Part shown: in pieces, positions 14,136 to 23,516 of the stretch
How positions within the stretch are numbered: the stretch's first letter is position 1
Layout of the letters: every line of letters begins with the position of its first letter
Assembly: GCA_038203935.1 (NCBI GenBank)
Contig: JBBRDM010000055.1
Span: 1-29,171, forward strand
DNA length: 29,171 nucleotides
Direction of reading: 5' to 3'
From: JANXSG01 sp038203935
GTDB taxonomy: Bacteria > Armatimonadota > Chthonomonadetes > Chthonomonadales > Chthonomonadaceae
Notes under the pieces: generated by a model
Seen by the model: the letters and a program-made list of their open reading frames with translations, nothing else
Told to the model about the DNA's origin: nothing
Databases searched by the model: none
Position numbers and translations under genes: made by a program

Positions 14136-15734
14136 CTACGGATGGGCTTCGTTCTTCTTTGGTTTCCTATCGACAGCGGTAGCGTGCGGTCCGAAACGAA
14201 TAGTCAGACTTGCTCCGCCTGTATATTGATTTCCCCATACCATCTTGACGATTGCAAACTCTGCAATTGGTATAAGAATGATCGCGAGAAGACCCATTAT
14301 CCAGGCCTTGCGGACCGCCTGCTTGATATCCACACCAGTTCCGTGGTTCCATGAGATGGCATACATTGGCGCGACTATCGCCAGCGCAGAACAGAATAAC
14401 CCTTCGAAGTGGATGAACCCCTCCGTGATGATCCTCTCCTTTGAAAACGCGTCTATCTGGTTCAGGAAGTTACCGATTACATCCCACCACAGCAGGGTCA
14501 GGAACAGCATCTGCGCGCGCCCAAGCCAATCAGTCGGGATGAGCGGAAGCGGTTTTCGTTGGTTCAGCCATAGCAGCCAGATGACAACCGCCGCCAGAGC
14601 GAAATATCCCAGGTCGAACCAGCCATTCGTCGTCAGGAAATAGATCTCGTTCGGGATCACCTTGTGCTTGATCCACTCCTGCGGCAGATGGATCATATTC
14701 ATATAGGTCAGCCAGAGCAGCACGAACGCCGTCATGAAATTGGCGGTAGGCTTGTCATCCACATCCTCGGGATCAGGCAGGGGCGCGTGTCGGATCAGCA
14801 GCATAAATGCCACCGCCATCCCAATGCCATTGATCCATCCGTACGACTGCTCCAGGAAGCTGTGCCAGTTTGTCTCCCAGTCTGTCTTCATCCCGAGCAG
14901 CTTGAGCAGTGTCGCTCCTGAGAACCCGATGCCGCCTATACACGCGGACACAATCGATGCATAGAGCGGGCCGAAGAGTTTCTGCCGATAGAAGAACAGC
15001 ATCATACCGGCAGTAGCGCCGAGGCAGCCTGCCCAGGAGTCACCACGCGGCGGGGTCATACGAACATGCAGCAGCACTGGAAAGAGCAGGAAACTAATCC
15101 ACCAGCCGACGCACATGTGCAGTATCAGCAGTGTCGCTTTCGTGAATCGCTTCTGAACCACCGCATGGACGATGCAGACACCAATTGCCAGCAGCATATC
15201 CAGCCAGTCGGTATCGAACCAGTAGAGTGGACTATTCTGCCGGTAGTCTGCAGAGGCGGTGAGGAGATGCGCATCGACGATGCCCCAAATCCACCAAAGA
15301 ATGAAGATGCTGACTGCGGGAGAGATGAACTCCTTGAGTGATTTACGATCGAGATAGGCGGGCAGCGAGCTTAACCCGCCTCCCATTCCACCCCACAATA
15401 TCCCGATTATAAATAAACACGCAAAGCCGTACCACTGGGAGAGTGAATCGCCGGAATGGGTGAATCCGATCACCTGCATGTACGAGATAGCGCCGCCGAA
15501 CGCCCAGCCAATCGCGCCGAACGTCCCGAAATACGCAACCTTGCGATACCAGTCCCTGCGTCCGGATGCGACTACCACTGCCATCGCAGACAGAGCGCCC
15601 GGCATCGCCGCTCCCCATTCGTGCCCGAAGTTACCGCGGATTCCCCAGCCTATAGAGAGCGCGGAGGCGATGAGCAGAAAGTAGGTCCAGTGGAAACGCG
15701 CGCTGGGTTGATTACCAACAGATGTGTCGGACAT
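14136..15734 (-). CDS. Conserved multi-pass membrane protein of unknown function
   Basis: 532 residues with about twelve to fourteen hydrophobic helices. A distinctive N-terminal motif, GWGIRGNFGHEWGAAMPGAL (about 29-48), lies at the first helix pair, and glycine-rich loops follow (GILWGGMGGGLSSLPAY). Charged and aromatic residues in the helices hint at a transporter or acyltransferase-like fold, but I know no assigned function for this family. AGGAG nine to ten bases upstream supports ATG 15734. It lies 77 bases downstream of the propeller gene on the same strand and may be co-transcribed with it. The C-terminal tail is short and basic. Confidence 0.8.
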   Translation of the reverse strand: MSDTSVGNQPSARFHWTYFLLIASALSIGWGIRGNFGHEWGAAMPGALSAMAVVVASGRRDWYRKVAYFGTFGAIGWAFGGAISYMQVIGFTHSGDSLSQWYGFACLFIIGILWGGMGGGLSSLPAYLDRKSLKEFISPAVSIFILWWIWGIVDAHLLTASADYRQNSPLYWFDTDWLDMLLAIGVCIVHAVVQKRFTKATLLILHMCVGWWISFLLFPVLLHVRMTPPRGDSWAGCLGATAGMMLFFYRQKLFGPLYASIVSACIGGIGFSGATLLKLLGMKTDWETNWHSFLEQSYGWINGIGMAVAFMLLIRHAPLPDPEDVDDKPTANFMTAFVLLWLTYMNMIHLPQEWIKHKVIPNEIYFLTTNGWFDLGYFALAAVVIWLLWLNQRKPLPLIPTDWLGRAQMLFLTLLWWDVIGNFLNQIDAFSKERIITEGFIHFEGLFCSALAIVAPMYAISWNHGTGVDIKQAVRKAWIMGLLAIILIPIAEFAIVKMVWGNQYTGGASLTIRFGPHATAVDRKPKKNEAHP

Positions 15735-15811
15735 GAGGATGAGAACTCCTAATTAATTGAGAACATTGGAAATACGAGCGGGTTGCAGCCCCTCGTCAAA
15801 TTGGTGGAATT

Positions 15812-18019
15812 CTACTCACCGGGAATAAGCTTCCAGTATCTGCCAAGCCAATACGGAAGCAGGTATGCAGCGCCGTCATACTCGCGTTTGCCATCCTCGC
15901 CGCCATCCAATGCGAACGGGTTATCACTCCACTGCATCGAGCGCAGTTCAGAATAGGGGAGTGCTCGTGTTGCTTCGAGTATACCCTGTGAAGAAGAAGG
16001 CGCGATTTGAATATCAGAGCGGTGGCTGTTCTTCACATTCCAATGGCGCAGATCCCATGGCCACTCCATGAGGGTCTGCGCAGCTTCTTCTGAATCACAC
16101 ACCTTCTCTGTCACTGCGCCATAGATGTAGTTGAAAAGAGGGGATCGTTCGTTCCGAACTATCTGCCAGGTACGCTCCAAACTCATCAGCAGCAGACGCC
16201 TGTATTCAGGATTTGTTTCATATCTCAACAAGGTGTAGTATCCGAGGAAGGTAAGCTGATCGTCCGAGTGGTTGATGGAGTAGGGCGGCAGTTGTTTGAG
16301 ATGCAGAATGTTAAGCTGATAGTGATGCTTGTGAACCAGGGTCTCATAGGCATCCTGGTATTTCTTATCTCCCGTCATATGGTAGGTCGCCTTCAAATAG
16401 GCGAGCATGGAGAGCGAATTCAGGCCGCGTCCTTCTTCCCATTCCGGGTTGTCGTTCAGGTTCTCCGGATTAAAGATTGCCCAGCGCGTCGGTTTTCCAT
16501 CGATATCGTAGAGCTGATAGTTGTGCGCCAGCAGATGATCGGTAATGCGCCGTATCGAACTGACCAGGCTCTTCTTTTCGCTCTCATCCGCCACCAGATC
16601 GTAGTAGAGAGGATATATAAAATAGTGGCCATCCAGCTCATCCGACGAGGTGTTTCCCTTCCACTGCACCGCCGGATCGACCTTCGAACGGTGCCATGAT
16701 CCCTGCAGTAAGAAGACGTTCTGCTCACCGTCCCGCACAATCGCACGTGCCGGATAACCGGAGATTCCGCTGTATTTTTCGAGGTCTTGGATAGCGATCA
16801 TCGATTTCTGCGCCAGCGCTCGAGCATCCGGATCCTTCGTTGCTGCGTATCGAAAGCATTCCCCGGCGGCATAAACAGCGCTCCAGAGACCGTCGTTATC
16901 GCTCGCTTCCACCTGGAAAGAGGACAGGTCTTCGGGATCTTTCATATTGCAAATCGTGACATATCCGTTTCGGTTGTGCCGTTTTATAGCGATATCTTCG
17001 TAGTGAGCAGCCTTGTCCTGCAGCGAGATCGGTTTCGCCACAATGTGCGCCGCGCCGCCGGCAGTTGCTATCCAGGCGCCCCCGCTTGCATCGGGGGCGA
17101 TTGCATGTACATCGTCATTTGGGAGCCAGCGCCGCCCACGGAAATAACTCCATTTTCCACCCTGCATTCGGCAGACGCCTTCGGAGCTTCCCGTCCAGAG
17201 AGTTCCATCTTTTTCCGCGACAATACAGTTTGTCTCGACGTAGGGCATTCCCTCACGGCCATCGATGCTGTCCCAGAAGTTTGCTCCATCTGTGATGAGT
17301 AAGCCGTTAGGTGTTCCGATCCACACGTGACCGGGCTTATCGGCGGCGGCGCAGAGCAGCTCATCACTCACAGAACGTCCGAACGAATTCTTTATTCCGC
17401 TCACGGATACCAGCTTATTTCCTTCCAGACGCAGCAGGCGGCGAATATAGCTGATCTTCGTTCCACGCTCACCGGATGAGTATGCCCCTGATCTCAGTCT
17501 GGCGCCTACGAAAACGCGTCCGCTCCCATCTTCAGTTATGTAGTCCATCAGCATATCGTCAGGAGCATAGTGGATATCGGCAACGCCATTCTGCCACCGG
17601 AAGAGTTTCTGCGGAGTCAGACACCAGTAACCTCCCTTACTCGCTTGCTCAGCCCAAACGCCCTTCTCACCCGAAAGACCCTCCAGAGCAGTCGATTTTC
17701 CACCTGTTGCAATCTCGAATAATCCCTTATCCGTAGCCGCAATCACGCCGCCTTTACCATCAGCGCAAAGATGGTCGGCCTTCAATGCATCCACGATTTT
17801 CCATTTTGCAATTGTATCCGCTGTATCCTCTGTAGTAACTAAACCATTTACTGTGGCTGCCCAGACATTGTGCCCGGAGACCACGATTGATTGGATGCTC
17901 GTCTGACGTTGCCCGCTCGACGCGGCGACATCAATACTCATATATTGCTGAAAAATGGGGGGTTGCGTTTTGAGCATGGCTGCTCCTAAAGTGAAGGCTA
18001 AAAGAAAAGAAGGAATCAT
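15812..18019 (-). CDS. Secreted two-component-regulator-type propeller fused to a helical-barrel domain
   Basis: 735 residues. A signal peptide is likely (about 1-15, SFLLAFTLGAAML). Residues about 40-330 hold Reg_prop-type blades with the typical W-I/T/A-G/A-T...G motif: NVWAATVNGLVTT, HVWIGTPNGLLIT, TLWTGSSEGVCRM and GAWIATAGGAAHI. The C-terminal half (about 365-735) is helical, with DGLWSAVYAAGE, EWEEGRGLNSLSMLAYLKA and YTLLRYETNPEY. It looks like an (alpha/alpha)6 toroid of the kind found in glycan-active proteins. No kinase domain is present, so the propeller is not part of a sensor kinase here. GGAGAC about eight bases upstream supports the start. Context (GH15, GH2, PqaA) suggests carbohydrate handling; substrate unknown. 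Confidence 0.75.
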   Translation of the reverse strand: MIPSFLLAFTLGAAMLKTQPPIFQQYMSIDVAASSGQRQTSIQSIVVSGHNVWAATVNGLVTTEDTADTIAKWKIVDALKADHLCADGKGGVIAATDKGLFEIATGGKSTALEGLSGEKGVWAEQASKGGYWCLTPQKLFRWQNGVADIHYAPDDMLMDYITEDGSGRVFVGARLRSGAYSSGERGTKISYIRRLLRLEGNKLVSVSGIKNSFGRSVSDELLCAAADKPGHVWIGTPNGLLITDGANFWDSIDGREGMPYVETNCIVAEKDGTLWTGSSEGVCRMQGGKWSYFRGRRWLPNDDVHAIAPDASGGAWIATAGGAAHIVAKPISLQDKAAHYEDIAIKRHNRNGYVTICNMKDPEDLSSFQVEASDNDGLWSAVYAAGECFRYAATKDPDARALAQKSMIAIQDLEKYSGISGYPARAIVRDGEQNVFLLQGSWHRSKVDPAVQWKGNTSSDELDGHYFIYPLYYDLVADESEKKSLVSSIRRITDHLLAHNYQLYDIDGKPTRWAIFNPENLNDNPEWEEGRGLNSLSMLAYLKATYHMTGDKKYQDAYETLVHKHHYQLNILHLKQLPPYSINHSDDQLTFLGYYTLLRYETNPEYRRLLLMSLERTWQIVRNERSPLFNYIYGAVTEKVCDSEEAAQTLMEWPWDLRHWNVKNSHRSDIQIAPSSSQGILEATRALPYSELRSMQWSDNPFALDGGEDGKREYDGAAYLLPYWLGRYWKLIPGE

Positions 18020-18115
18020 TCGGAATTGTCTCCAGGAAGAGGAATAGTTTCCTGTGAATTAATTCGACACGAAGTAAGAAGTTACCTGCACATTGGGAAG
18101 GAAGATGTGGAGATT

Positions 18116-18187
18116 AGCCGACGATGAGATTCGAACTCATGACCTGCTCTTTACGAGAGAGCTGCGCTACCACTGTGCTACGTCGGC
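18116..18187 (-). tRNA. tRNA-Thr (anticodon CGU)
   Basis: On the minus strand the sequence folds into a 72-base cloverleaf. The acceptor stem GCCGACG/CGTCGGC is perfect, the D-arm carries GTGGTA, and the anticodon stem GCTCT/AGAGC holds loop CTCGTAA, so the anticodon is CGT (Thr, ACG codons). The T-arm is ATGAG-TTCGAAT-CTCAT. The discriminator is T, and CCA is not encoded. One A-C mismatch sits in the D-stem. A consensus promoter lies just upstream. Confidence 0.95.
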
Positions 18188-18205
18188 GAGGGTATATCGA
18201 TCAGT

Positions 18206-18235
18206 AGTATAGCAAGACTCCAGCCGATTTGTCAA
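18206..18235 (-). promoter_or_regulatory. Sigma-70 promoter of the tRNA-Thr gene
   Basis: On the minus strand, a perfect TTGACA (18230-18235), 18 bases, then TATACT (18206-18211). The expected start near 18199 leaves a leader of about a dozen bases before the tRNA 5' end at 18187, normal for a tRNA gene. Confidence 0.85.
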
Positions 18236-18351
18236 TATTACGGCGCGGAGCTGATACTCCAATCATGATACAAAATGCACGTTTCACCTAGATAAAGTTA
18301 GATAGATGGTAATAATCACAGCAAGGTTTTGAATAGGATGTTGAATAGTTT

Positions 18352-19185
18352 TTAATCTGGCTTGATCAATTCCCAGTAGTAGTCGTCTTTGGACTGATTG
18401 CCTGTCCAAGGACCATGCAGCAATGTACCCAAGTCGTACTTATCAACAAAACAGACATTGGATATGGGCTTTCCACAAACAGGTTTCATAGCTTTTGTAT
18501 GCCCGTCCAGCCATACTATGTTGGCTGTACCATTGTGAAGCCCATGCAGACTGCCGTCATTTCGTTCAGATGGTGGATATAGAATATCCTCACCGTGTAA
18601 TTTTCCTGGTACAACCTGGGCGGCATCAGCAATGAGAATGGTTTCAGTGTTCCGTTGAACTGCAGCGAGGTCAATTCCAGTAGTTTCCGTTCCATTGATA
18701 TGCTCACCAAATAGATCAGAATTCAAACCATATGACCCACTGTTACCGCCTACGGTGCCTGCAAAGCTCTCTGCATCAGGACATCTGAATATAGCTACGT
18801 TCTTTACGTATGGATATAATAATCCTCGTGAATAGTCGTTGGGATGTCTTGTATCGTAATCGGAATAGTATTCCCAGGTGAATCTGTCGCCTGGTCCGGA
18901 TGGTCCGTTGTATTCGTACGGATATATTCGTTCATCGTAATCCTGAGCATATATCAGAGTGCCTAATCCCAGCTGCTTCAAGTTATTCATGCAGGTGATT
19001 TGTATTCCTTTTTCTCGGGCACGCGCAAATACTGCGAAAAGAATACCAGCTACAACCGCAATGATTGCTATAACGACGAGCAGCTCAATGAGAGTGAAGG
19101 CGCGAGGAAGTAACTTCGAATGAGTTATTCTGGGCGAATCAGACGAATGGCAACCACTCTCAATGTGAAAAATTGGAATTATCAT
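18352..19185 (-). CDS. Type II secretion/prepilin-like protein (DUF1559 or H-X9-DG type)
   Basis: 277 residues. A leader of about 29 residues ends in the prepilin motif RAFTLIELLVVIAIIAVVAG, cleaved before the F by prepilin peptidase and methylated in this family. The hydrophobic helix continues into AREKGIQITCMNNLKQLGLG and LIYAQDYDERIYP. The C-terminus has HNGTANIVWLDGH, the H-X9-DG-like motif of this family. Such proteins are multi-copy in Armatimonadota and Planctomycetota and are thought to be surface pseudopilins. GGAGG six bases upstream supports ATG 19185. Expression appears independent of the tRNA gene downstream. Confidence 0.9.
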   Translation of the reverse strand: MIIPIFHIESGCHSSDSPRITHSKLLPRAFTLIELLVVIAIIAVVAGILFAVFARAREKGIQITCMNNLKQLGLGTLIYAQDYDERIYPYEYNGPSGPGDRFTWEYYSDYDTRHPNDYSRGLLYPYVKNVAIFRCPDAESFAGTVGGNSGSYGLNSDLFGEHINGTETTGIDLAAVQRNTETILIADAAQVVPGKLHGEDILYPPSERNDGSLHGLHNGTANIVWLDGHTKAMKPVCGKPISNVCFVDKYDLGTLLHGPWTGNQSKDDYYWELIKPD

Positions 19186-19308
19186 TGTTGACCTCCGCTG
19201 GATATAGAGTGAAGCAGTAATTATTTCGTTTGCTGCGCAACAACTCCTTCGTACCCTTCGTCATCAGGCAGGAATAGCGGCCAATATCAGCGAACTTTCG
19301 ATCAGTTG

Positions 19309-19497
19309 CTAGCTGATGCCGTTAAGATTGGCTCCGGCGTAACCGCCGTGCTGGATGCAGGCGTCAACCGCTGTACTGCTTACGAAAGTGCCATCGTGAC
19401 ATAGAGTATTCTTCCCGTCTCCGCCTCCGCAGCCCATGAGGGCAGCAGCAATCAGCAGCACGCAAACCATCAGCAGCCTCATTTTCGTGGTTGTCAT
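19309..19497 (-). CDS. Small lipoprotein, DUF3761-like
   Basis: 62 residues. A basic tip and hydrophobic stretch end in the lipobox LMGC (Cys about 23), followed by GGG. The mature part, about 40 residues, has CHDGTFVSSTAVDACIQHGG, matching the C.DGT.S.......C..HGG pattern of DUF3761. AGAGGA six to seven bases upstream supports the start. It should be anchored to a membrane as a lipoprotein; function unknown. It is divergent from the GH15 gene, and a 123-base gap separates it from the pseudopilin gene downstream. Confidence 0.75.
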   Translation of the reverse strand: MTTTKMRLLMVCVLLIAAALMGCGGGDGKNTLCHDGTFVSSTAVDACIQHGGYAGANLNGIS

Positions 19498-19654
19498 GGA
19501 GTATCCTCTTCCAACCTGCGCAAGAGATACACGCGCGGATCAGGTAACGTTATTTCGATTGTAGCTCATTTTTTGCTAAACACTTCTATCAAAACCACTA
19601 TTTAACCCAAATATACATTTTTTTATGTACATTTGAACATGAAGGATCTACACT

Positions 19655-21733
19655 ATGCCACGAGATATTCCAATCGGCAATGGACGTCTGCTCATAAACT
19701 TCGATGAGCGATATCAGATCCGCGATTTCTACTATCCCCATGTAGGCCGCGAGAACCATACCGCAGGTTATCCGTGCAGATTCGGAGTGTGGTGCGATGG
19801 AATGTTTTCCTGGACAAGTTCAAATGAATGGAATATTTCGCTCGACTATGATGACTCCACTCTAATAACTTCGGTCACGCTGCATTGCGAAAGGCTCGGT
19901 GTTACTCTGCTCTGTAACGATGCGGTTGATTTCCACGAATCCATCTATCTGCGCAGGATCAAGATTCAAAATCATGCTGCTTCTGCAAGAGATGTACGGC
20001 TGTTTTTTCATCAGGATTTTCGAATTATGGAGTTCGATATCGGCGACACCGCCTTCTATCACCCGGAGCACAACTACATCATCCACTATAAAGAGAGCAG
20101 GTACTTTCTTATCAACTGCCTCACGCAGGACGGCAGCGGCATTCGTGATTATTCCACAGGAATCAAAGGGCAAAACGGCGCAGAGGGTACCTGGAAAGAT
20201 GCAGAAGGGGATGGGGTGCTCAGCAAAAATCCAATTGCTCAGGGCAGTGTCGACAGCACGATTTCGACTCAGGTGAGGGTCTCTCCCGAGGAAACTGCTG
20301 AAGTCTTCTACTGGATATGTGTGGGTATATCGTATGAAGAAGTAAAGCTGCTCAACCAGGTAGTCACTGCTAAATCACCCGCCGAGATGATCAAACGTAC
20401 AGCAGCTTACTGGAATTTATGGGTGAATAAAGATGAATATGATTTCAGTCCGCTGCCCGACGAAATAGTGCGGCTCTATAAGCGCAGCCTGCTCATACTG
20501 AGAACACAGATAGACGCGAACGGTGCGATTGTCGCCGCCAACGACAGCGATATCACCACTTTTGCAAGAGACACCTACTCTTATGTGTGGCCTAGAGATG
20601 GAGCGCTGGTGGCACGCACCCTGGATTTAGCTGGATATAACGAGATCGCGGCAAGCTTCTACCGATGGTGCGCCGACAGCATTACTAAGGATGGCTACTT
20701 CCTGCATAAATATAACCCGGATGGAAGCGTCGGCAGCAGCTGGCATCCCTGGATTGTATCCGGCCACGAACAGCTGCCCATCCAGGAAGATGAAACAGCT
20801 TTGGTCATCTGGGCGCTCTGGAAACACTTCGACCGTTACCGGGATATCGAGATGATCAAGCCGCTCTATAAGGATTTGATTATACGCGCGGCAGAGTGGA
20901 TGACAGGTTATACAGACTACTTCACCAAGCTGCCGCTTCCCTCCTATGACCTCTGGGAAGAGCGGCGCGGGATTCTTTCCTGGACAGTGGGGGCGGTATA
21001 TGGCGGCCTCATAGCCGCTGCAAACTTCGCGCATAGTTTTGGTGAGGTTTCGAGCGCCGATCGTTATCGCGCAGCCGCCGCCGGGATTAAAGCCGGCACG
21101 GAAAAGTACCTCTGGAAGCCGGAGTGGAGTCGATTTGTGCGGATGGTGAATTTTGATGATAAAGGAGAACTGGTAGTCGATGGAAACATCGATTCAAGTA
21201 TCGTAGGTCTTTTTCAGTTCGGAATGTTCGAAGCATCCGACCCGCGCATTGAATCGACCATGAAAGCTATTCACGACAGGCTGTGGTGTAAAACATCCGT
21301 TGGAGGATTAGCGCGTTACGAAGACGATTACTATCATCAGGTCAGCAGCGATATCGAAAATGTACCGGGTAATCCCTGGTTCGTATGTACTCTGTGGCTG
21401 GCAGATTACGCTATTGCTAAGGCCAATTCACTGACCCTGCTTCAGGAGACACTCCCATATCTCCTCTGGTGCGTTCATCATGCCCTGCCTTCTGGAGTGC
21501 TGGCCGAGCAGGTCAATCCCTATAATGATGATCCGCTTTCCGTCTCGCCTCTTACCTGGAGCCACGCCGGATTTGTTAAGAGCGTACTGGCGTATCTGGA
21601 TCGTCTTTCCTCGCTCAGCAGCTGTCCAGAGTGTGGACTCCCTCTCTACGATCGAGAGCTTCCCAAACAGCGTCGAGATCACGACCACTATAACCTGGAA
21701 CGCCTGCCGGAAGCCTGCCCTCCTCAAGTTTAA
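19655..21733 (+). CDS. Glycoside hydrolase family 15 protein (glucoamylase-like)
   Basis: 692 residues, without a signal peptide, so probably cytoplasmic. An N-terminal beta-sandwich (about 1-255; GRLLINFDERYQIRDFYYPH) is followed by the (alpha/alpha)6 catalytic barrel (about 265-660). Motifs seen are YSYVWPRDGA, LPIQEDETALVIWALW, SYDLWEERRG with candidate acid E435/E436, and GVLAEQVNPY with candidate base E618, then PLTWSHAGF. These fit GH15 enzymes that release glucose from alpha-glucans or cleave trehalose. AAGGA about nine bases upstream supports ATG 19655. A perfect terminator follows the gene. The C-terminal CPECGLPLYDRE has a CxxC that may bind metal or be a short extension. The exact substrate cannot be told. 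Confidence 0.92.
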   Translation: MPRDIPIGNGRLLINFDERYQIRDFYYPHVGRENHTAGYPCRFGVWCDGMFSWTSSNEWNISLDYDDSTLITSVTLHCERLGVTLLCNDAVDFHESIYLRRIKIQNHAASARDVRLFFHQDFRIMEFDIGDTAFYHPEHNYIIHYKESRYFLINCLTQDGSGIRDYSTGIKGQNGAEGTWKDAEGDGVLSKNPIAQGSVDSTISTQVRVSPEETAEVFYWICVGISYEEVKLLNQVVTAKSPAEMIKRTAAYWNLWVNKDEYDFSPLPDEIVRLYKRSLLILRTQIDANGAIVAANDSDITTFARDTYSYVWPRDGALVARTLDLAGYNEIAASFYRWCADSITKDGYFLHKYNPDGSVGSSWHPWIVSGHEQLPIQEDETALVIWALWKHFDRYRDIEMIKPLYKDLIIRAAEWMTGYTDYFTKLPLPSYDLWEERRGILSWTVGAVYGGLIAAANFAHSFGEVSSADRYRAAAAGIKAGTEKYLWKPEWSRFVRMVNFDDKGELVVDGNIDSSIVGLFQFGMFEASDPRIESTMKAIHDRLWCKTSVGGLARYEDDYYHQVSSDIENVPGNPWFVCTLWLADYAIAKANSLTLLQETLPYLLWCVHHALPSGVLAEQVNPYNDDPLSVSPLTWSHAGFVKSVLAYLDRLSSLSSCPECGLPLYDRELPKQRRDHDHYNLERLPEACPPQV

Positions 21734-21757
21734 GCCTTAACGTTACCTTCAAGAGTC

Positions 21758-21795
21758 AATCTCCTCTTCCGAAGCATCGGAAGAGGAGATTTTAG
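21758..21795 (+). terminator. Intrinsic terminator after the GH15 gene
   Basis: A perfect 15-bp stem (21758-21772 with 21777-21791) and a 4-base loop AGCA, followed by TTTT, about 25 bases after the GH15 stop. The gap between the convergent genes is only 72 bases, so it may also stop transcription from the minus strand. Confidence 0.88.
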
Positions 21796-21805
21796 GGAAC
21801 AGAGT

Positions 21806-23098
21806 CTACTTCTTTATTCCCAGGATGTGTACCTGAGTGGAAAGTGTAAACGGATCGCCGTCAAGATTATAAGTCGCCTCGCCGTAGATGGTTTCGTAAC
21901 CAGTGGCAGGAGCTGCCATTTGAGCGGTGTATCCATCACCCGACACGGGTACTTCATCCGATGTCCAATGCTGGTCTCGGAAGTCCTGGGTGGTGGAAGT
22001 AACATGGAACAGCCGTGCCGATTTTGGAGCAATATTGCTGGAGTAAGTAAGCCCGACGCCGTCCGGTTTTACCGAATAGGACCAGGTCTGTTTCGGCCAT
22101 TTGGTATGCCCTGCAATATGGCGATAGAAGGCAGCCATAGTGTTGTACACTCGTTCGCGGTCATTCAGGCCATGGCCGCTGTTCGGAGCATAAAGCACGT
22201 ATTTCGGCCCCTTCAGTTCATCCCAATAGATATTGAGTGCATCCTGAGTCCAGTAAGGATCGTTGGTGCCGAGGATAAGCAGCTTGGGAATTGTGATGAT
22301 ATCTTTGTAGCTATAGGGGTCTTCCAATTCGAGCAGTCTTTTGCCTTCCGGCGTTTCCAGTTTCGCAAAAATATTTGCCTGAGTATAGTCTCCAACCTCA
22401 ACGCTGGGCGCCCCGTAGGCTTCGAGCTGATGGCGGCCCTGCTTGCGCACATTCAATACATCAATGACCATCGGTATGATTGCTTTCACGCGAGGGTCTT
22501 TTGACGCGCCTACCAGCCATGTAGTCCACCCGCGTTTAGAAGCTCCGGAGACCACAAAGTCGTTCAGGGCGGGCAGTTTCTCAGAAGTCGTGAACGCCTG
22601 GATGGCATCCATTGCTTTCAGGACTGACTTCGCCATAGGGAAATGCAGCGGCCAGCTTTCGTCGCCGGTTTCCATGAACTTCAGCCAGGTGTATACTACC
22701 AGAGCATCTTCGGTTTTACCGCCGTAGAGCGGCTGCATCGGAATTCCAAATAGGATGGCGTAGGTGGCATGGCTTGCTTTCGCGAGATGGATTCCCATCA
22801 TCGTGTTGTCATTGCTGCCGGAGCCGCCTGTGTTGTACAATCCACAGAAGTGTTTGAATTTCAGGTCATCCGGGCGGAATATCTGAATATTGTGCTCCCA
22901 GGTGTTGCCATGCCAGACCTGCGAAGTCATATGCAGGGAATAGATGGTAACTCCGTCTCGGTGTTCGCTGCCGGTCTTTTCCCATTTATAAGCAGGTTCC
23001 GGCTTACTCATGAAGCTGTTCAAGTCGCACTTTGCGGCTTGTGAAATCGAAACTGCAAACAATACTGCCATTAGCAGTTGTACCAAACGTCTCAACAT
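21806..23098 (-). CDS. PhoPQ-activated pathogenicity-related (PqaA) family protein
   Basis: 430 residues. A signal peptide (about 1-21, ending SISQAA) indicates export. The alpha/beta-hydrolase fold is visible: VVSGASKRGWTTWLVGA carries the nucleophile-elbow-like S in GxSKRG, then IPMVIDVLN, PKLLILGTNDPYW with the acidic residue, and NSGHGL with the histidine. These match the PqaA family (PF10142). In Salmonella the name comes from PhoPQ activation; in environmental bacteria the substrate is unknown. AGGAGG nine bases upstream supports ATG 23098. Convergent with GH15. Confidence 0.88.
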   Translation of the reverse strand: MLRRLVQLLMAVLFAVSISQAAKCDLNSFMSKPEPAYKWEKTGSEHRDGVTIYSLHMTSQVWHGNTWEHNIQIFRPDDLKFKHFCGLYNTGGSGSNDNTMMGIHLAKASHATYAILFGIPMQPLYGGKTEDALVVYTWLKFMETGDESWPLHFPMAKSVLKAMDAIQAFTTSEKLPALNDFVVSGASKRGWTTWLVGASKDPRVKAIIPMVIDVLNVRKQGRHQLEAYGAPSVEVGDYTQANIFAKLETPEGKRLLELEDPYSYKDIITIPKLLILGTNDPYWTQDALNIYWDELKGPKYVLYAPNSGHGLNDRERVYNTMAAFYRHIAGHTKWPKQTWSYSVKPDGVGLTYSSNIAPKSARLFHVTSTTQDFRDQHWTSDEVPVSGDGYTAQMAAPATGYETIYGEATYNLDGDPFTLSTQVHILGIKK

Positions 23099-23272
23099 TA
23101 AAAAATGCCTCCTATATTACTGCATATTCCCGATGATTGGTTATACGGTTAAATTCAACATTAGATCGGTTATTACCTCTCTGATTATTAGCCACGACCT
23201 CTACACGATCTGCAGAGTCGCAAAATGCACAAAACAAAACAGAAAATAGCAGCTCCGAGCGAACGCGTATTG

Positions 23273-23297
23273 AACAGATTTATGTGCACAATCTGTT
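23273..23297. repeat. Operator-like palindrome AACAGATT-N9-AATCTGTT
   Basis: Two perfect 8-base arms (23273-23280 and 23290-23297) separated by nine bases. The dimension fits a dimeric regulator site. It is about 175 bases upstream of the PqaA-like gene start, so a link to that gene is possible but not shown. Confidence 0.4.
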
Positions 23298-23516
23298 ATA
23301 AAGATCGCGTAAATAAAACAGTATCCTTATTGATATTGCTTGATAGAAAGGAACTCGCAGCGTGCTATAGACAGGGTCAGAATTTCCTTGAAGCGCGTTC
23401 TGAATGTAGATGAGCACAACTTTCAAAAGTAATTTTTAAGTTTGAATCTTAAAACTGAGTTTGGCATTATGCAAGAAAGAAATCCCCATAGACCGGCTCG
23501 GTTATATTCATTCCGC

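Noticed and set aside
15812..18019. Hybrid two-component sensor kinase
   Set aside because: Propeller blades are present but there are no histidine-kinase, receiver or DNA-binding motifs.
23225..23413. Possible 62-residue gene in the 452-base gap
   Set aside because: No ribosome-binding site, no motif, and start and stop fit chance in A/T-rich DNA.
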